Numbered from the stretch's first letter, positions 28,076 through 37,399 are shown. The stretch is DNA of 64,000 nt from Pseudomonadota bacterium (GCA_023386865.1 JAEWIV010000191.1:1-64000); one strand, 5' to 3'. Numbers and translations: made by a program. The notes: generated from the sequence alone by a model not told the origin.

Positions 28076-28606
28076 ATGAACCTCGACGCCATCGCCATCG
28101 GCCACGATCCACCCGAGGACGTGAACACCGTCATCGAGGTGCCGATCGGCGGCGAGCCCGTGAAATACGAGATGGACAAGGCGGCGGGCACGCTGGTGGT
28201 CGACCGCTTCCTCTACACGCCCATGCGCTACCCGGGCAATTACGGCTTCGTGCCGCATACGCTCTCGGACGACGGCGATCCGATCGACGTTCTGGTCGCG
28301 AACACGCGGCCCATCATTCCGGGGGCCGTGATGAATGTGCGGCCGATCGGGGTGCTGCGCATGGAGGACGACGGCGGCGGCGACGAGAAGATCATCGCGG
28401 TGCCTTCGTCGCGCATCACCCAGCGCTACGTCAACGTGAAGACGCACACCGACCTGCCCGAGATCACGCGTCACCAGATCGAGCACTTCTTCATCCACTA
28501 CAAGGACCTCGAACCCGGCAAGTGGGTGAAGCTCCTGGGCTGGGGCGATGTCACGGAAGCCCGCCGCCTCATCGCCGAGGCAATCGCGCGCGCCCGCCGG
28601 TCGTGA
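28076..28606 (+). CDS. ppa: Inorganic pyrophosphatase
   Basis: 176 aa, normal size for the soluble family I enzyme that hydrolyses pyrophosphate and drives biosynthesis. Active-site signature [10 protein letters not shown] at about 62-71, plus [10 protein letters not shown] and the metal-binding acidic loop [20 protein letters not shown] precedes the ATG at 28076. The longer upstream frame crosses the palindromic repeat and is not credible. Confidence 0.96.
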   Translation: MNLDAIAIGHDPPEDVNTVIEVPIGGEPVKYEMDKAAGTLVVDRFLYTPMRYPGNYGFVPHTLSDDGDPIDVLVANTRPIIPGAVMNVRPIGVLRMEDDGGGDEKIIAVPSSRITQRYVNVKTHTDLPEITRHQIEHFFIHYKDLEPGKWVKLLGWGDVTEARRLIAEAIARARRS

Positions 28607-28643
28607 CACTGGGCGCGCCGGCAGACGAACGAAGGATGCTTCG

Positions 28644-29618
28644 ATGAAGGTCGCTTTTGCCGGGTTCTTTGCCATCAGGCTCGCTGATCTGGTGCGCGCT
28701 CACCTGTCGATCCCTTGCGAGGTGGTCGAGGGCGACGAGGCGGCGATCCTGCCGCGCTTGGCCGAGGTGGACGTTCTCGTCTCGATGGGTTTTACCCGGC
28801 CGATGGCCGAGGCGGCGCCACGCCTCAGGCTGGTGCAGGTGCCGGGCGCGGGGCTCGACCGCATCGATCGCAGCGTGCTGCGGCCGGGCCTGCGGCTCGC
28901 CAACGCCTACGGCCATGAGGCGGGCATCGCCGAGTACATCATGGGCGCGATGCTGTCGCTCACCCGGTCGTTCGGCAGTCTCGACGCCAGCCTGCGAAAG
29001 GGGCGATGGGACAGCCAGTGGGCGATCGGCACGCCCATGCCGCCGCCGGCCCGGGAGCTTGCCGGCAAGACGCTGGGCATTCTGGGCTTCGGGCATATCG
29101 GCGAGGCGCTCGCCCGGCGGGCCGCGGCCTTCGACATGCAAGTCTGCGCCGTTCGGCGCCAGGCCCAGCAGGACGCGCCGCCGGCCGTCTCCTTCATCGG
29201 CGGCCCCGATCGGCTCGACGAGGTCCTGCGACGAGCCGACTATCTCGCCGTCACGCTGTCGCTCTCGCCCGAGACGCGCAACCTCCTGGATGATCGCCGA
29301 TTGAGCCTGATGAAGCCCTCTGCCTACCTGATCAACGTCGCGCGAGCGGAGATCATCGACGAGCGCGCGCTCTACCAGGCGCTGAGCGGCGGCAGGCTGG
29401 CCGGCGGCGCCCTCGATGTCTGGTATCGCTATCCCACGACGCCCGGACCGACCCTGCCCGCCACCCAGCCGTTCCACGAGCTTGCCAACGTGATCCTGAC
29501 CCCGCACGTCTCGGGCTGGACCGAGGGCATGCTCGAGGCGAGGGCGAAGCTGATAGCGTCCAACATCGAGCGCACGGCGCGCGGCGAGCGGCCGCTGAAC
29601 GAGATCTGCTCGCAGTGA
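28644..29618 (+). CDS. D-isomer-specific 2-hydroxyacid dehydrogenase
   Basis: 324 aa. NAD-binding motif GILGFGHIGEALARR (145-159), catalytic R234 in NVARAEIID and H288 in LTPHVSGWT. The glutamate that normally pairs with the histidine falls in the segment GALDVWYRYPTTPG, where I see no Glu. This may be a subfamily feature or alter activity. GAAGGA precedes the start. The stop overlaps the next gene (GTGA), so enzyme and MFS carrier are co-expressed and may act on the same hydroxyacid. Confidence 0.88.
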   Translation: MKVAFAGFFAIRLADLVRAHLSIPCEVVEGDEAAILPRLAEVDVLVSMGFTRPMAEAAPRLRLVQVPGAGLDRIDRSVLRPGLRLANAYGHEAGIAEYIMGAMLSLTRSFGSLDASLRKGRWDSQWAIGTPMPPPARELAGKTLGILGFGHIGEALARRAAAFDMQVCAVRRQAQQDAPPAVSFIGGPDRLDEVLRRADYLAVTLSLSPETRNLLDDRRLSLMKPSAYLINVARAEIIDERALYQALSGGRLAGGALDVWYRYPTTPGPTLPATQPFHELANVILTPHVSGWTEGMLEARAKLIASNIERTARGERPLNEICSQ

Positions 29619-30901
29619 GCAGCTGGCAGCGGCGCCTGCCGTTCTACTATGGCTGGCTGATCATCGGCATCGCCTTCGTGACCATGGCCATTGCCGTTAC
29701 GGCGCGCACGTCCTTCTCGCTGCTCCTGCCGCCGCTGATCAGCGAGTTCGGCTGGGATCGCGGGCTTGCCGCCGGCGCCTTCTCCTTCGGCTTCCTCGTG
29801 TCGGCGGTTCTGGGCCCGATCGTCGGCCGCGTCATGGATCGCAAGGGCCCGCGCATCGTGATCGAAACTGGTGTGGTCATGGTGGCCACCGGCCTTCTGC
29901 TCGCGACCGTCATCGCCAACCCCTGGCAGTTCTACGCCACGCTCGGCGTGATGGTGGGGGCGGGCGCCAACCTCATGACCTTCACCGCCCATTCGCAGTT
30001 CCTGCCGCACTGGTTCGTCCGCTGGCGGGCGCTCGCCATCAGCATCGCCTTCTCCGGCGTCGGCGTCGGCGCCATCGTGCTGCTGCCCTGGCTGCAGACG
30101 ATCATCGAGCGCGAGGGCTGGCGACAGGCGTGCTGGGTCATGGGCCTGCTAATCCTGCTCGTCCTGGGGCCGCTCAATCTCTTCGTCCGGCGCCGGCCAC
30201 AGGATATCGGCTTGTTGCCCGACGGCGAATCGCACGCCGCCGCGGCGATGCCACGGCCGCCGTCGAACGTCGTCGACCGCGCCTGGGCATCGGTGGAATG
30301 GACGTTGGTGCGGGCAATCCGGACAGGGCGTTTTTGGTGGATCGCGCTCGGCTATTCCTGCGCGCTGTTCGCCTGGTACGCCGTCCAGGTGCACCAGACC
30401 AAGTACCTGATCGAGATCGGCTTCTCGCCGATCGTCGCGGCGTGGGCCTTGGGCATGGTGAGCGTCGTGGGCATTCCCGGGCAGATCGGGCTCGGCGCCC
30501 TGTCCGACCGAATCGGTCGCGAATGGATCTGGGCGGCCGGCTGCGCGGGCTTTGCCATCTGCTATGTCTGCCTGATCGCGCTGGAACGCTCGCCATCGCC
30601 GGTGCTGTTGTGGCTGATGGTGATCGCGCAGGGCTCGCTCGGGTACGCCCTGACCTCGGTGATGGGCCCGATCGTGGCCGAGATCTTCGAAGGACCCCAC
30701 TACGGCTCGATCTTCGGCATGCTCACGGTCGCGCTGATCGGCGGCGGCGCGGCCGGCCCTTGGCTCACGGGCGTCATCCATGACATGACCGGCAGCTACC
30801 AGCCCGCCTTCATCCTCGCCATCGCCTGCTGCGCGGTATCGGCGATGGCGATCTGGATCGCCGCTCCACGCAAGGTGCGTTTGGTGCCCGGCCGCCTGTA
30901 G
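29615..30901 (+). CDS. MFS transporter (OFA/monocarboxylate-like)
   Basis: 428 aa, 12 predicted membrane segments. Starts with GTG inside the dehydrogenase stop (GTGA). Motifs YGWLIIGIAFVTMAIAVTARTSFSLLLPPL and the loop GPIVGRVMDRKGPR are typical of oxalate/formate- or monocarboxylate-type MFS permeases. Coupling with a 2-hydroxyacid dehydrogenase suggests transport of a hydroxy- or keto-acid; inference only. Confidence 0.88.
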   Translation: MSSWQRRLPFYYGWLIIGIAFVTMAIAVTARTSFSLLLPPLISEFGWDRGLAAGAFSFGFLVSAVLGPIVGRVMDRKGPRIVIETGVVMVATGLLLATVIANPWQFYATLGVMVGAGANLMTFTAHSQFLPHWFVRWRALAISIAFSGVGVGAIVLLPWLQTIIEREGWRQACWVMGLLILLVLGPLNLFVRRRPQDIGLLPDGESHAAAAMPRPPSNVVDRAWASVEWTLVRAIRTGRFWWIALGYSCALFAWYAVQVHQTKYLIEIGFSPIVAAWALGMVSVVGIPGQIGLGALSDRIGREWIWAAGCAGFAICYVCLIALERSPSPVLLWLMVIAQGSLGYALTSVMGPIVAEIFEGPHYGSIFGMLTVALIGGGAAGPWLTGVIHDMTGSYQPAFILAIACCAVSAMAIWIAAPRKVRLVPGRL

Positions 30902-30924
30902 CCGACGGCCGGTCCTGTCGGCGA

Positions 30925-30949
30925 TTTGGCGGAGGTCCGCGCTCCGCCA
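30925..30949. repeat. Short hairpin between MFS and amidotransferase genes
   Basis: Nine-base perfect stem TTGGCGGAG/CTCCGCCAA with loop GTCCGCG. No T-run. The core word shares GAGGTCCGCGCTCC with the longer inverted repeat at 1251-1310, so it may be a truncated copy of the same family, or a 3' stabilising structure. Confidence 0.5.
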
Positions 30950-30966
30950 AGTGCTATCGTGCTGCC

Positions 30967-31800
30967 ATGTGTGAGCTGTTTTGCCTTTCCAGCAGGCGCC
31001 CGACGCGCACGACCTTCTCGCTTCGCCACTTCGCGGCCCACGGCGCGCCCAGCACGCGCAACATCGATGGCTGGGGAGTGGCGTTTCATGACGGTCGCGA
31101 CGCGCGTCTCTACAAGGAGCCCGAACCGGCAGGGGACAGCCCGCTGCTCGGGTTCATCGAGGGCCATCTTCACCCCACGCACCTCCTGATCTCACATATT
31201 CGTCGCGCCACCGTCGGCGGCAACAGCCTGGCCAACACTCAGCCGTTCGTGCGCGAGCTGGGCGGCCGCGTTCATCTCTTCGCGCACAACGGTGGCTTCA
31301 ACGGTATCGAGGCCCTGTTCGCCAGGTCGGTGCATCGCTTCCATCCGGTCGGTGAGACCGATTCGGAGAAGGGCTTCTGTCTGCTGCTCGATCGCCTGCT
31401 CAAGATCTGGGAAGGGGCCATGCCGCCGCCGCTCGCGGCCCGGCTCGCCCTCATCGAGGCCTTCGCTGCAGAGATGCGTCCTCTGGGGGTCGCCAATTTC
31501 CTCTACAGCGATGGCGAGTTCGTCTTCGGCCACGGCCATCGCCGCACCCAGGCCGACGGCATCGTGGCACCGCCCGGCCTGTGGGTGCGCCACCGCCGCC
31601 GTCGCGGCAGCCACGCCGCAGCCATCGTGCCGCCCGCGGCTTCGGGCGTGACCGTCCATGCCGACGAGCACGCGATCGATGGTGTCCAGGAAATGACGCT
31701 GCTCGCCAGCGTGCCCGTTACGGGCGGACACTGGTCGCCATTGGCCGAAGGCGAAGTCGTCGTCGTCTCGGCCGGCGAACTCGTCGAGGAAGCCGGCTAG
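30967..31800 (+). CDS. Class II glutamine amidotransferase (YafJ-like)
   Basis: 277 aa. N-terminal MCELFCLSS places the catalytic cysteine at position 2 once Met is removed. The Ntn-hydrolase pattern continues with NIDGWGVAFHDG, SHIRRAT and NTQPF. HLFAHNGGFNG matches the oxyanion region of class II amidotransferases. No synthase domain follows, so it is a stand-alone glutaminase-type enzyme; the ammonia acceptor is unknown (YafJ and egtC-type proteins are relatives). Confidence 0.88.
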   Translation: MCELFCLSSRRPTRTTFSLRHFAAHGAPSTRNIDGWGVAFHDGRDARLYKEPEPAGDSPLLGFIEGHLHPTHLLISHIRRATVGGNSLANTQPFVRELGGRVHLFAHNGGFNGIEALFARSVHRFHPVGETDSEKGFCLLLDRLLKIWEGAMPPPLAARLALIEAFAAEMRPLGVANFLYSDGEFVFGHGHRRTQADGIVAPPGLWVRHRRRRGSHAAAIVPPAASGVTVHADEHAIDGVQEMTLLASVPVTGGHWSPLAEGEVVVVSAGELVEEAG

Positions 31801-31834
31801 CCGCCGTTTGTCGACATTTTCCGGAGATCAACCC

Positions 31835-32224
31835 TTGAACGCGCTCACCCAGATTCGCCAGATCGACTACACGGTCGTCTTCGCTCGCGACATGAAGGCC
31901 ATGCGGCACTTCTACGAGACGGTCATGGAATTTCCGCTGATGCGCGTTCTGAGCGAGCGCTGGATCGAATATCGCGTCGGCAGCACGACTCTGGCATTGG
32001 CGACCCGTGGTGGGCGGTTCGACGATCCGCCACCGCCCGAGGGCGCGCTGTCCCTGCAGCTTGCCTTCCGCGTTTCGCCGCAGGGCGTGCTCGATTGCGC
32101 AGCGGCGCTGGAGGCCAAAGGCGTCACGCTCGTCTCGCCGCCAACCGATCATCCCTTCGGCCATCGCACGATCTTCTTCCGCGACCCGGATGGCAACGTC
32201 TTGGAGATCTATGCCGAGATCTGA
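31835..32224 (+). CDS. VOC (glyoxalase/bleomycin resistance) family protein
   Basis: 129 aa with one glyoxalase fold: N-terminal IDYTVVFARDMKAMRHFYETVMEFPL and C-terminal DPDGNVLEIYAE, whose glutamate is a usual metal ligand. TTG at 31835 is chosen because GGAG lies at proper spacing; another TTG at 31808 has none. Reaction unknown. Confidence 0.85.
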   Translation: MNALTQIRQIDYTVVFARDMKAMRHFYETVMEFPLMRVLSERWIEYRVGSTTLALATRGGRFDDPPPPEGALSLQLAFRVSPQGVLDCAAALEAKGVTLVSPPTDHPFGHRTIFFRDPDGNVLEIYAEI

Positions 32225-32384
32225 AGCGCCGTTCCGCGCCGGGCGGGGCTCGCCCTGCGAAGCACGCGGCGCGAAGCGGGGTTGCCGCGTCACGATCCTG
32301 CCGATACTCAGGTGGGCAGCGCCGATGTGCCATCGATGCCGATCGGCGGGAAATCGGCACAAGCAGAGTTGAGAGGAAACTGCA

Positions 32385-33650
32385 TTGAGGTCGCCCGGTC
32401 TTCGGCGGCAAGCCGTGACGATCGTCGCGACCCTGGCGACAGCCTACGTGGCCAGCCATTTCTTCAGGGCGGCCAACGTCACCATCGGCCTCGACCTGAT
32501 GCGCGATCTGCACATCGGGTCCGAGGCGCTGGGCGCCCTGACCGGCGCCTTCTTCTTCGGCTTCTCGACGATGCAGATTCCCTGCGGCTTCCTGTTCGAC
32601 CGCTACGGCCCGCGCCGCACGGTCTCGGGGATGTTGCTGGTGGCCGTCGTGGGCGCGGCACTCTTTACCTTGGCGACCAGCTGGCCCGTGTTGCTGACGG
32701 GACGCGCCCTGATGGGGGCGGGCTTCGGCGTCATGCTGATCGGCAGCATGGTGGTGATCTCGCGCTGGTTTCCGCCCGACCGGTTCTCCACGCTGTCGGG
32801 GATCGTGCTGTCGGTCGGCCTTCTCGGCAACCTGTTGGCCACGACTCCGCTGGCGTGGGCCACCGAGCTGGCCGGCTGGCGTGGCGTGTTCACCATCATG
32901 GTCGCCTTCACGGCCTTGGCCGCACTGGCCGTCTGGCTGATCGTGCGCGATGCGCCGCCCGGCCATCCGTTCCTGGAACGCAAGGCCGAATCGCCGTCCG
33001 AGATGGTGCGCGGCCTCGGCGAAGTGCTGCGCAATCCGCAGCTCCCGTTCATCCTGGCTCTGAATTTCTGCAACTATGCCTGCACGTTCACCGTGCAAGG
33101 GCTGTGGGGTGGACCGTTCTTGCGCGAGGTGCACGGCCTGACGAGGATCGAATCGGGCAACGTCCTGCTGAGCGCGGTGATCGCCTACCAGTTCGGCATG
33201 TTGACGTTCGGGCCGCTGGACCGCCTGCTCGACACGCGAAAGTGGATTGCGATCGGTGGGACGCTGATGATCGCCGCCATCCTCGGGGTGCTTGCCGCCT
33301 GGGCTCAGGCGCCGCTCTGGCTCGCGGTCGGCGCGATCGTTGCCATCGGCTTCCTCAGCGCCTCCAGCACCATGGTGATGACGCATGGTCGCGGCATCTT
33401 CCCCGACCGACTGATCGGGCGCGGCATGGCGACCATGAACACCAGCGTGATGCTGGGCGTCGCCTGCATGCAGACCCTGTCGGGACTCATTCTCGGGGCG
33501 TTCACGCCCCTGGCCGACGGCGCGCGGTCGGAAGACGCCTATCGCAGCCTGTTCAGCTTCATGTGCGTCGTACTTCTGGTGGCGGTGACGGTCTATGGAC
33601 GGTCTGTCGACATCCGCCCGAGCGACGAGCTGCGCACTCGTCGGACGTAG
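32385..33650 (+). CDS. MFS transporter
   Basis: 421 aa, 12 predicted segments. TTG start with GAGAGGA upstream. Motifs TGAFFFGFSTMQIPCGFLFDRYGPRRT and GRALMGAGFGVMLIGSMVVISRWFPP mark an MFS permease of the ACS/nitrate-nitrite-like shape. No neighbouring enzyme points to a substrate. It converges with the next gene. Confidence 0.87.
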   Translation: MRSPGLRRQAVTIVATLATAYVASHFFRAANVTIGLDLMRDLHIGSEALGALTGAFFFGFSTMQIPCGFLFDRYGPRRTVSGMLLVAVVGAALFTLATSWPVLLTGRALMGAGFGVMLIGSMVVISRWFPPDRFSTLSGIVLSVGLLGNLLATTPLAWATELAGWRGVFTIMVAFTALAALAVWLIVRDAPPGHPFLERKAESPSEMVRGLGEVLRNPQLPFILALNFCNYACTFTVQGLWGGPFLREVHGLTRIESGNVLLSAVIAYQFGMLTFGPLDRLLDTRKWIAIGGTLMIAAILGVLAAWAQAPLWLAVGAIVAIGFLSASSTMVMTHGRGIFPDRLIGRGMATMNTSVMLGVACMQTLSGLILGAFTPLADGARSEDAYRSLFSFMCVVLLVAVTVYGRSVDIRPSDELRTRRT

Positions 33651-33663
33651 CGCGCAGCCGGCG

Positions 33664-35211
33664 TCAACCCGTCCGCGCTTTTTCGAGAAGTCGTTCAATC
33701 TCCTCGCTCCACCGCGGGTTATGTCTCCTGAGGGTAGCGAGTATGGCGATGGAGTGATCGATGGCTTGAGGGACGACGGCAAGGCATCGTCGCGCATCGC
33801 TCGCCCGGCCACTCGCCGCGCAGCATATTGCCATTACCTTGAGCGTGAGATCCGACGCCGGCCGGATCTTCAGCGCCTGCGTCGCCGCCTCGACGGCATG
33901 TTCGATCTCGCCCACAAACAGGTGTGCGAGGGCGAGCAGGTCGAACCAGACGAAATTGTGCGGATCATGGGAATTCAGCCGCAATCCGTGCCGCAACGCC
34001 GGCTTCGCATCCTCCGCCTTGCCCAGATAGAGAGTTGCCATGCCGCGCACGAGATGGGCGAGCGCGAAGCTCGGGTTGAGCGCGATCGCCCTTTCGGCAG
34101 CACGCTCGGCCTGCTCCAGCTGGTCGGCCCCGCAACTGGTGATCGCGAGGCCGTAATGCGCATAAGGGTTCTTCTCGTCGAGACTTATCGCAGTGAGCGC
34201 AGCGCCGAGACCCTCGCGGCATACGGCCTCGGGCTCACGACTCCAACCCCAAAGCGCGATCCCACCCGACACGCGAGCCAGCCAGATGTGCGGATCCGGC
34301 GACTGCGGTTCGAGCTTCGCCGCCGCGCGGAAGAGATCGCGCGCCTGCAGGTGAGTCTCCGGCGCGACGTGGTGGAAATACCATACGCCCTGCCGCACCA
34401 GTTCCCATGCCGTCAGCGCGCCTGCGGATTCGGCGCTCCGACGCGACTCTCTCTTCAGCAGCTCCGGTTCAATGGCGCCGGCCACGCTGTCGGCGATGTC
34501 GTCCTGAATCGCGAAGATGTCCGCCATGTCGCGTTCGTAGCGGTCGGCCCAGATGTGGCTGCCGGTCTCCGCGTCGATCAGCTGGCTGGTGATTCGGACA
34601 CGCCGGCCGGCTTGGCGGTGGCTTCCCTCGAGCACGTAGCGTACGCCGAGCCGGCTCGCGATGTCCCGTACATCGATCGTCGAATCGCGGAAGGCGAAGC
34701 TCGACTGGCGCGAGACGACGAAGAACCAGCGGAAGCGCGTGAGCGCCGTGATGATATCGTCGGCGATGGCGTCGCCGAAATGCTGCTGATCGCCCGTGTC
34801 CGACAGGTTGACAAACGGAAGCACCGCGATCGACGGTTGCTTTCCCGCATAGCGTAAAGACTGCGCGGCAGTGCCTGCCAAAGGCACGCTGTCCTCGACG
34901 GCGACGACGGGACCGGCAAAGCGGTATCCACGCCGCGGCAGCGTCTCGATCCAGGCCTCGCCGCCCGGCTCCTCGGCGAACACCCGTCTCAGCGCCGCGA
35001 TCTGCACTGGCAAGTTGCTCTCCTCGACCACGAGCCCGCTCCATGCCGCCGCAATCAGCCTTTCCTTGGAAACAGGGGTGCCCGGCTGCTGCAGGAGCGC
35101 GCGCAGCAAGGCGACGGGCCGGCGTCCGAGCCCGGTGATCTGCGTGCCACGGAAGAGGACCTCCGAGCCTGCATCGAGACGAAACGGGCCAAGTTGGTAG
35201 CTCGTCGGCAT
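33664..35211 (-). CDS. Winged-helix regulator with FlgO-like and TPR domains
   Basis: 515 aa. Residues 1-100 are an OmpR-type winged helix without a receiver (YQLGPFRLDAGSEVLFRG ... RRGYRFAGP), like CadC/ToxR relatives but with no membrane segment. A region SIAVLPFVNLSDTGDQQHFGDAIADD (about 125-235) matches the module found before adenylate-cyclase/TPR proteins. From about 300 onward are TPR-like helices (ALTAISLDEKNPYAHYGLA; AIALNPSFALAHLVRGMA). Divergent from the aldolase gene, which it may control. The signal is unknown. Confidence 0.85.
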   Translation of the reverse strand: MPTSYQLGPFRLDAGSEVLFRGTQITGLGRRPVALLRALLQQPGTPVSKERLIAAAWSGLVVEESNLPVQIAALRRVFAEEPGGEAWIETLPRRGYRFAGPVVAVEDSVPLAGTAAQSLRYAGKQPSIAVLPFVNLSDTGDQQHFGDAIADDIITALTRFRWFFVVSRQSSFAFRDSTIDVRDIASRLGVRYVLEGSHRQAGRRVRITSQLIDAETGSHIWADRYERDMADIFAIQDDIADSVAGAIEPELLKRESRRSAESAGALTAWELVRQGVWYFHHVAPETHLQARDLFRAAAKLEPQSPDPHIWLARVSGGIALWGWSREPEAVCREGLGAALTAISLDEKNPYAHYGLAITSCGADQLEQAERAAERAIALNPSFALAHLVRGMATLYLGKAEDAKPALRHGLRLNSHDPHNFVWFDLLALAHLFVGEIEHAVEAATQALKIRPASDLTLKVMAICCAASGRASDARRCLAVVPQAIDHSIAILATLRRHNPRWSEEIERLLEKARTG

Positions 35212-35324
35212 TTATCCGCTCGATTCAGGACCTTTTTCGAGAATCTTCATTGTCGCTTCATGACTTTTTACCCGCCAAGCGGCGAGTCTGGGCAGCGCGC
35301 TTGCGTCGCCTGGGAGGTACTGCG

Positions 35325-36083
35325 ATGACCAGCATGAAGGACCGTATTCATAAGACCAAGGACCTGCTCGGCGGATATCTCTGCCTGATCCCTTCCGCCG
35401 TCGTGACCCAGGCCGTCGCCGCAGGGGGCGCCGACTGGCTGGTGATCGATCAGGAACATGCGCCGACCGACATGGAAAAGCTACATTCGATGGTTGCGGC
35501 GACCGCCGGCACCACGTGCTCGCCGTGGGTGCGCGTCGCCAAGTGCGACGAGGCGTACGTGAAATCCGCGCTCGACGCCGGTGCCGAGGGCATCATGTTT
35601 CCATTGGTCCGCACCGCTGCGGAAGCCGCCGATTGCGTCGCCTTCACGCGCTATCCGCCGCAGGGTCGACGGGGCTGGGGGCCGTTCATCGCGCACTCGC
35701 GCTGGGGTGTCGAGTTGCACGACTATCTGCCCGCGCGCGGCCGCGAGACCGTGTGCGGCCTCCTCATCGAAACCAAGGCCGCCGTCGACAACATCGAGGA
35801 GATCTGCGCCGTCGAGGGCATCGACTATATGATCGTCGCAACCTTCGACCTGTCGACCGAACTCGGCGTGCCCGGCAAGTTCGACGCACCGATCCTGCTC
35901 GAGGCGGTGAAGCATGTCGAACGGGCGGTTCTGAAGGCGAATATCGCGCTCGGCGCGGCTGCGCTCACGCGCGAGCAAGCGCAGGACAATATCCGCCGCG
36001 GCCACCGGCTCCTCGTCTACGGGTTCGATGTGCTGGTACTCAAGAACCACGTGCGGCAGGCCAGGGAGTGGGCACGCACCTAG
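35325..36083 (+). CDS. HpcH/HpaI family aldolase
   Basis: 252 aa, class II pyruvate-dependent aldolase fold. VIDQEHAPTD carries the usual D/E-H active-site segment; PLVRTAAEAADCVAFTRYPPQGRRGWGP matches the substrate-binding region of 2-keto-3-deoxy acid aldolases. The second ligand region is ETKAAVDNIEEI. GGAGG precedes the ATG at 35325; the longer frame has no support. Likely cleaves or forms a 4-hydroxy-2-oxo acid; the exact substrate is unknown. Confidence 0.9.
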   Translation: MTSMKDRIHKTKDLLGGYLCLIPSAVVTQAVAAGGADWLVIDQEHAPTDMEKLHSMVAATAGTTCSPWVRVAKCDEAYVKSALDAGAEGIMFPLVRTAAEAADCVAFTRYPPQGRRGWGPFIAHSRWGVELHDYLPARGRETVCGLLIETKAAVDNIEEICAVEGIDYMIVATFDLSTELGVPGKFDAPILLEAVKHVERAVLKANIALGAAALTREQAQDNIRRGHRLLVYGFDVLVLKNHVRQAREWART

Positions 36084-36216
36084 CCGCGGTGCTTGCCGCG
36101 CAGGGCACGCTGCGTGCCGACGACTCCACCTGCGGGTGGCTGGCCGTAGAGACCATCTCGCCGTTCCGCCAGCCGAGCGCGCTTGACGGCGCCAACAAGG
36201 GGTATAAGGTCTCGAT

Positions 36217-36232
36217 TAGACCGATCGGTCTA
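36217..36232. promoter_or_regulatory. Perfect 16-bp palindrome, TetR-type operator
   Basis: TAGACCGATCGGTCTA is its own reverse complement. It lies just downstream of a TATAAG box at 36203-36208 and 20 bases before the cupin start, so a bound repressor would block transcription start. The same kind of word (TAGACC-N4-GGTCTA) is known for NemR and other TetR repressors. The tetR gene two steps downstream is the obvious candidate binder. Confidence 0.8.
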
Positions 36233-36252
36233 GTACGGAAAAAGGAGGAAAT

Positions 36253-36639
36253 ATGCGGGTCGCCAAGGATCAAGTAGACATCAAGATGCAAATCCCCGGT
36301 GCCATCATCCGTCAGCGCACGGATTTCGGTGATGCCGGCAGTTTCGGCAAGATCAGCGGCGAGTACTTCACCCTGGCCAAGGGCGTGGACACCACCCCTC
36401 TGTTCCAAGGGCTCGAAGGAAACCTATGTCAGTGCCCTCATTGGGGCTTCGTGCTGCACGGCCAGCTCACCACCACGGATCGGGCGGGCAAACAGGAGAC
36501 AGTGAGCGCCAACGATCTGTTCTACTGGCCACCGGGGCACAACGTCAGGGTCGATGCCGACGCCGAGATCATCATGTTCAGCCCCCAACATGAGCACAGC
36601 CACGTCATCAACCACATGATCGAGAAGACGAGGGGCTAG
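36253..36639 (+). CDS. Cupin-fold protein
   Basis: 128 aa. The cupin barrel is visible in CPHWGFVLHGQLTTTDRAG (H/G-rich first motif) and ANDLFYWPPGHNVRVDADAEIIMFSP (second motif with His). AAGGAGG sits before the ATG. It follows the TetR-type palindrome and precedes tetR, so both are probably one self-repressed unit. A metal-binding sensor-like or small-molecule isomerase role is possible; no specific function is claimed. Confidence 0.78.
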   Translation: MRVAKDQVDIKMQIPGAIIRQRTDFGDAGSFGKISGEYFTLAKGVDTTPLFQGLEGNLCQCPHWGFVLHGQLTTTDRAGKQETVSANDLFYWPPGHNVRVDADAEIIMFSPQHEHSHVINHMIEKTRG

Positions 36640-36727
36640 ACTCGCCCGCTGGCGCCCGGAGAGAGTATCCTTCGGGCGCAGAGCTGCGGACCGTCCGTCC
36701 CCGCAGCCCGATGTCCATAGCGGTGCA

Positions 36728-37399
36728 ATGATACATTCAACCAAGCAACGTTTGATCGAGGCCGGCCTCCTCATGCTTCTAAAGCAGGGCTACAACAACC
36801 TCGGCATCCAGGCGCTGCTCGCCGCGACGGGAACGCCCAAGGGCTCCTTCTACCATCACTTCACGGACAAGGAGGATTTTGCGCTGCAGGTCATCGACGC
36901 CTACATAACGCAAGTCCATGCAGGCCTCGATGCCTGTCTGCAGGACGAGGAACGACCTCCTCTTGAGCGGGTGCGGCGGTTTTTCGAGATGACGCAGCAG
37001 GCATACGAGAAGGAGGGCTACATGGGGTGCCTCCTTGGTGGGCTCGGACAGGAACTCTCGGGCGTCAGCGAGGTGTTCCGGCGCAAGATCGAGTGGTGCT
37101 TTTCGGCAATCGCTGACCGCATGGCCGTCTGCCTCGAAGAGGCGCGCCTGAGAGGAGAGATCCCAACCCAGTGCGATGTGCGCCAGATGGCGGACCTCTT
37201 GGTCGACTGCTGGGAGGGGGCAGCCCTGCGCAGCCGGCTACGGCGCAATCCCGCGTCGTTGAATGCGATGCTCGATTTCTACATCCGCTCCGTGGCCACG
37301 GCGGGCGAAGTCGAAAGCAGCAGAAGGGGATCGCCGCTCACGCAAGCAACCGCCAAGTCCGGGAGACGCTCATCGCCGTCTGCGCCGCAAAAGCGTTGA
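36728..37399 (+). CDS. TetR family repressor
   Basis: 223 aa. N-terminal helix-turn-helix at about 5-55 (LLKQGYNNLGIQALLAATGTPKGSFYHHFTDKEDFA) is classic TetR. The ligand domain includes EGYMGCLLGGLGQELSG, with a cysteine (C100) placed like those of electrophile-sensing relatives such as NemR; this analogy is inference. The last 30 residues (SSRRGSPLTQATAKSGRRS) are basic and unlike the family, so the gene may have been extended by a lost stop. Probably binds the palindrome at 36217. Confidence 0.9.
   Translation: MIHSTKQRLIEAGLLMLLKQGYNNLGIQALLAATGTPKGSFYHHFTDKEDFALQVIDAYITQVHAGLDACLQDEERPPLERVRRFFEMTQQAYEKEGYMGCLLGGLGQELSGVSEVFRRKIEWCFSAIADRMAVCLEEARLRGEIPTQCDVRQMADLLVDCWEGAALRSRLRRNPASLNAMLDFYIRSVATAGEVESSRRGSPLTQATAKSGRRSSPSAPQKR

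Noticed and set aside
36652..36679. Hairpin between the cupin and tetR genes as a terminator
   Set aside because: GCGCCCG/CGGGCGC pairs well but no T-run follows, and the tetR gene is expected to be co-transcribed. It may only attenuate.
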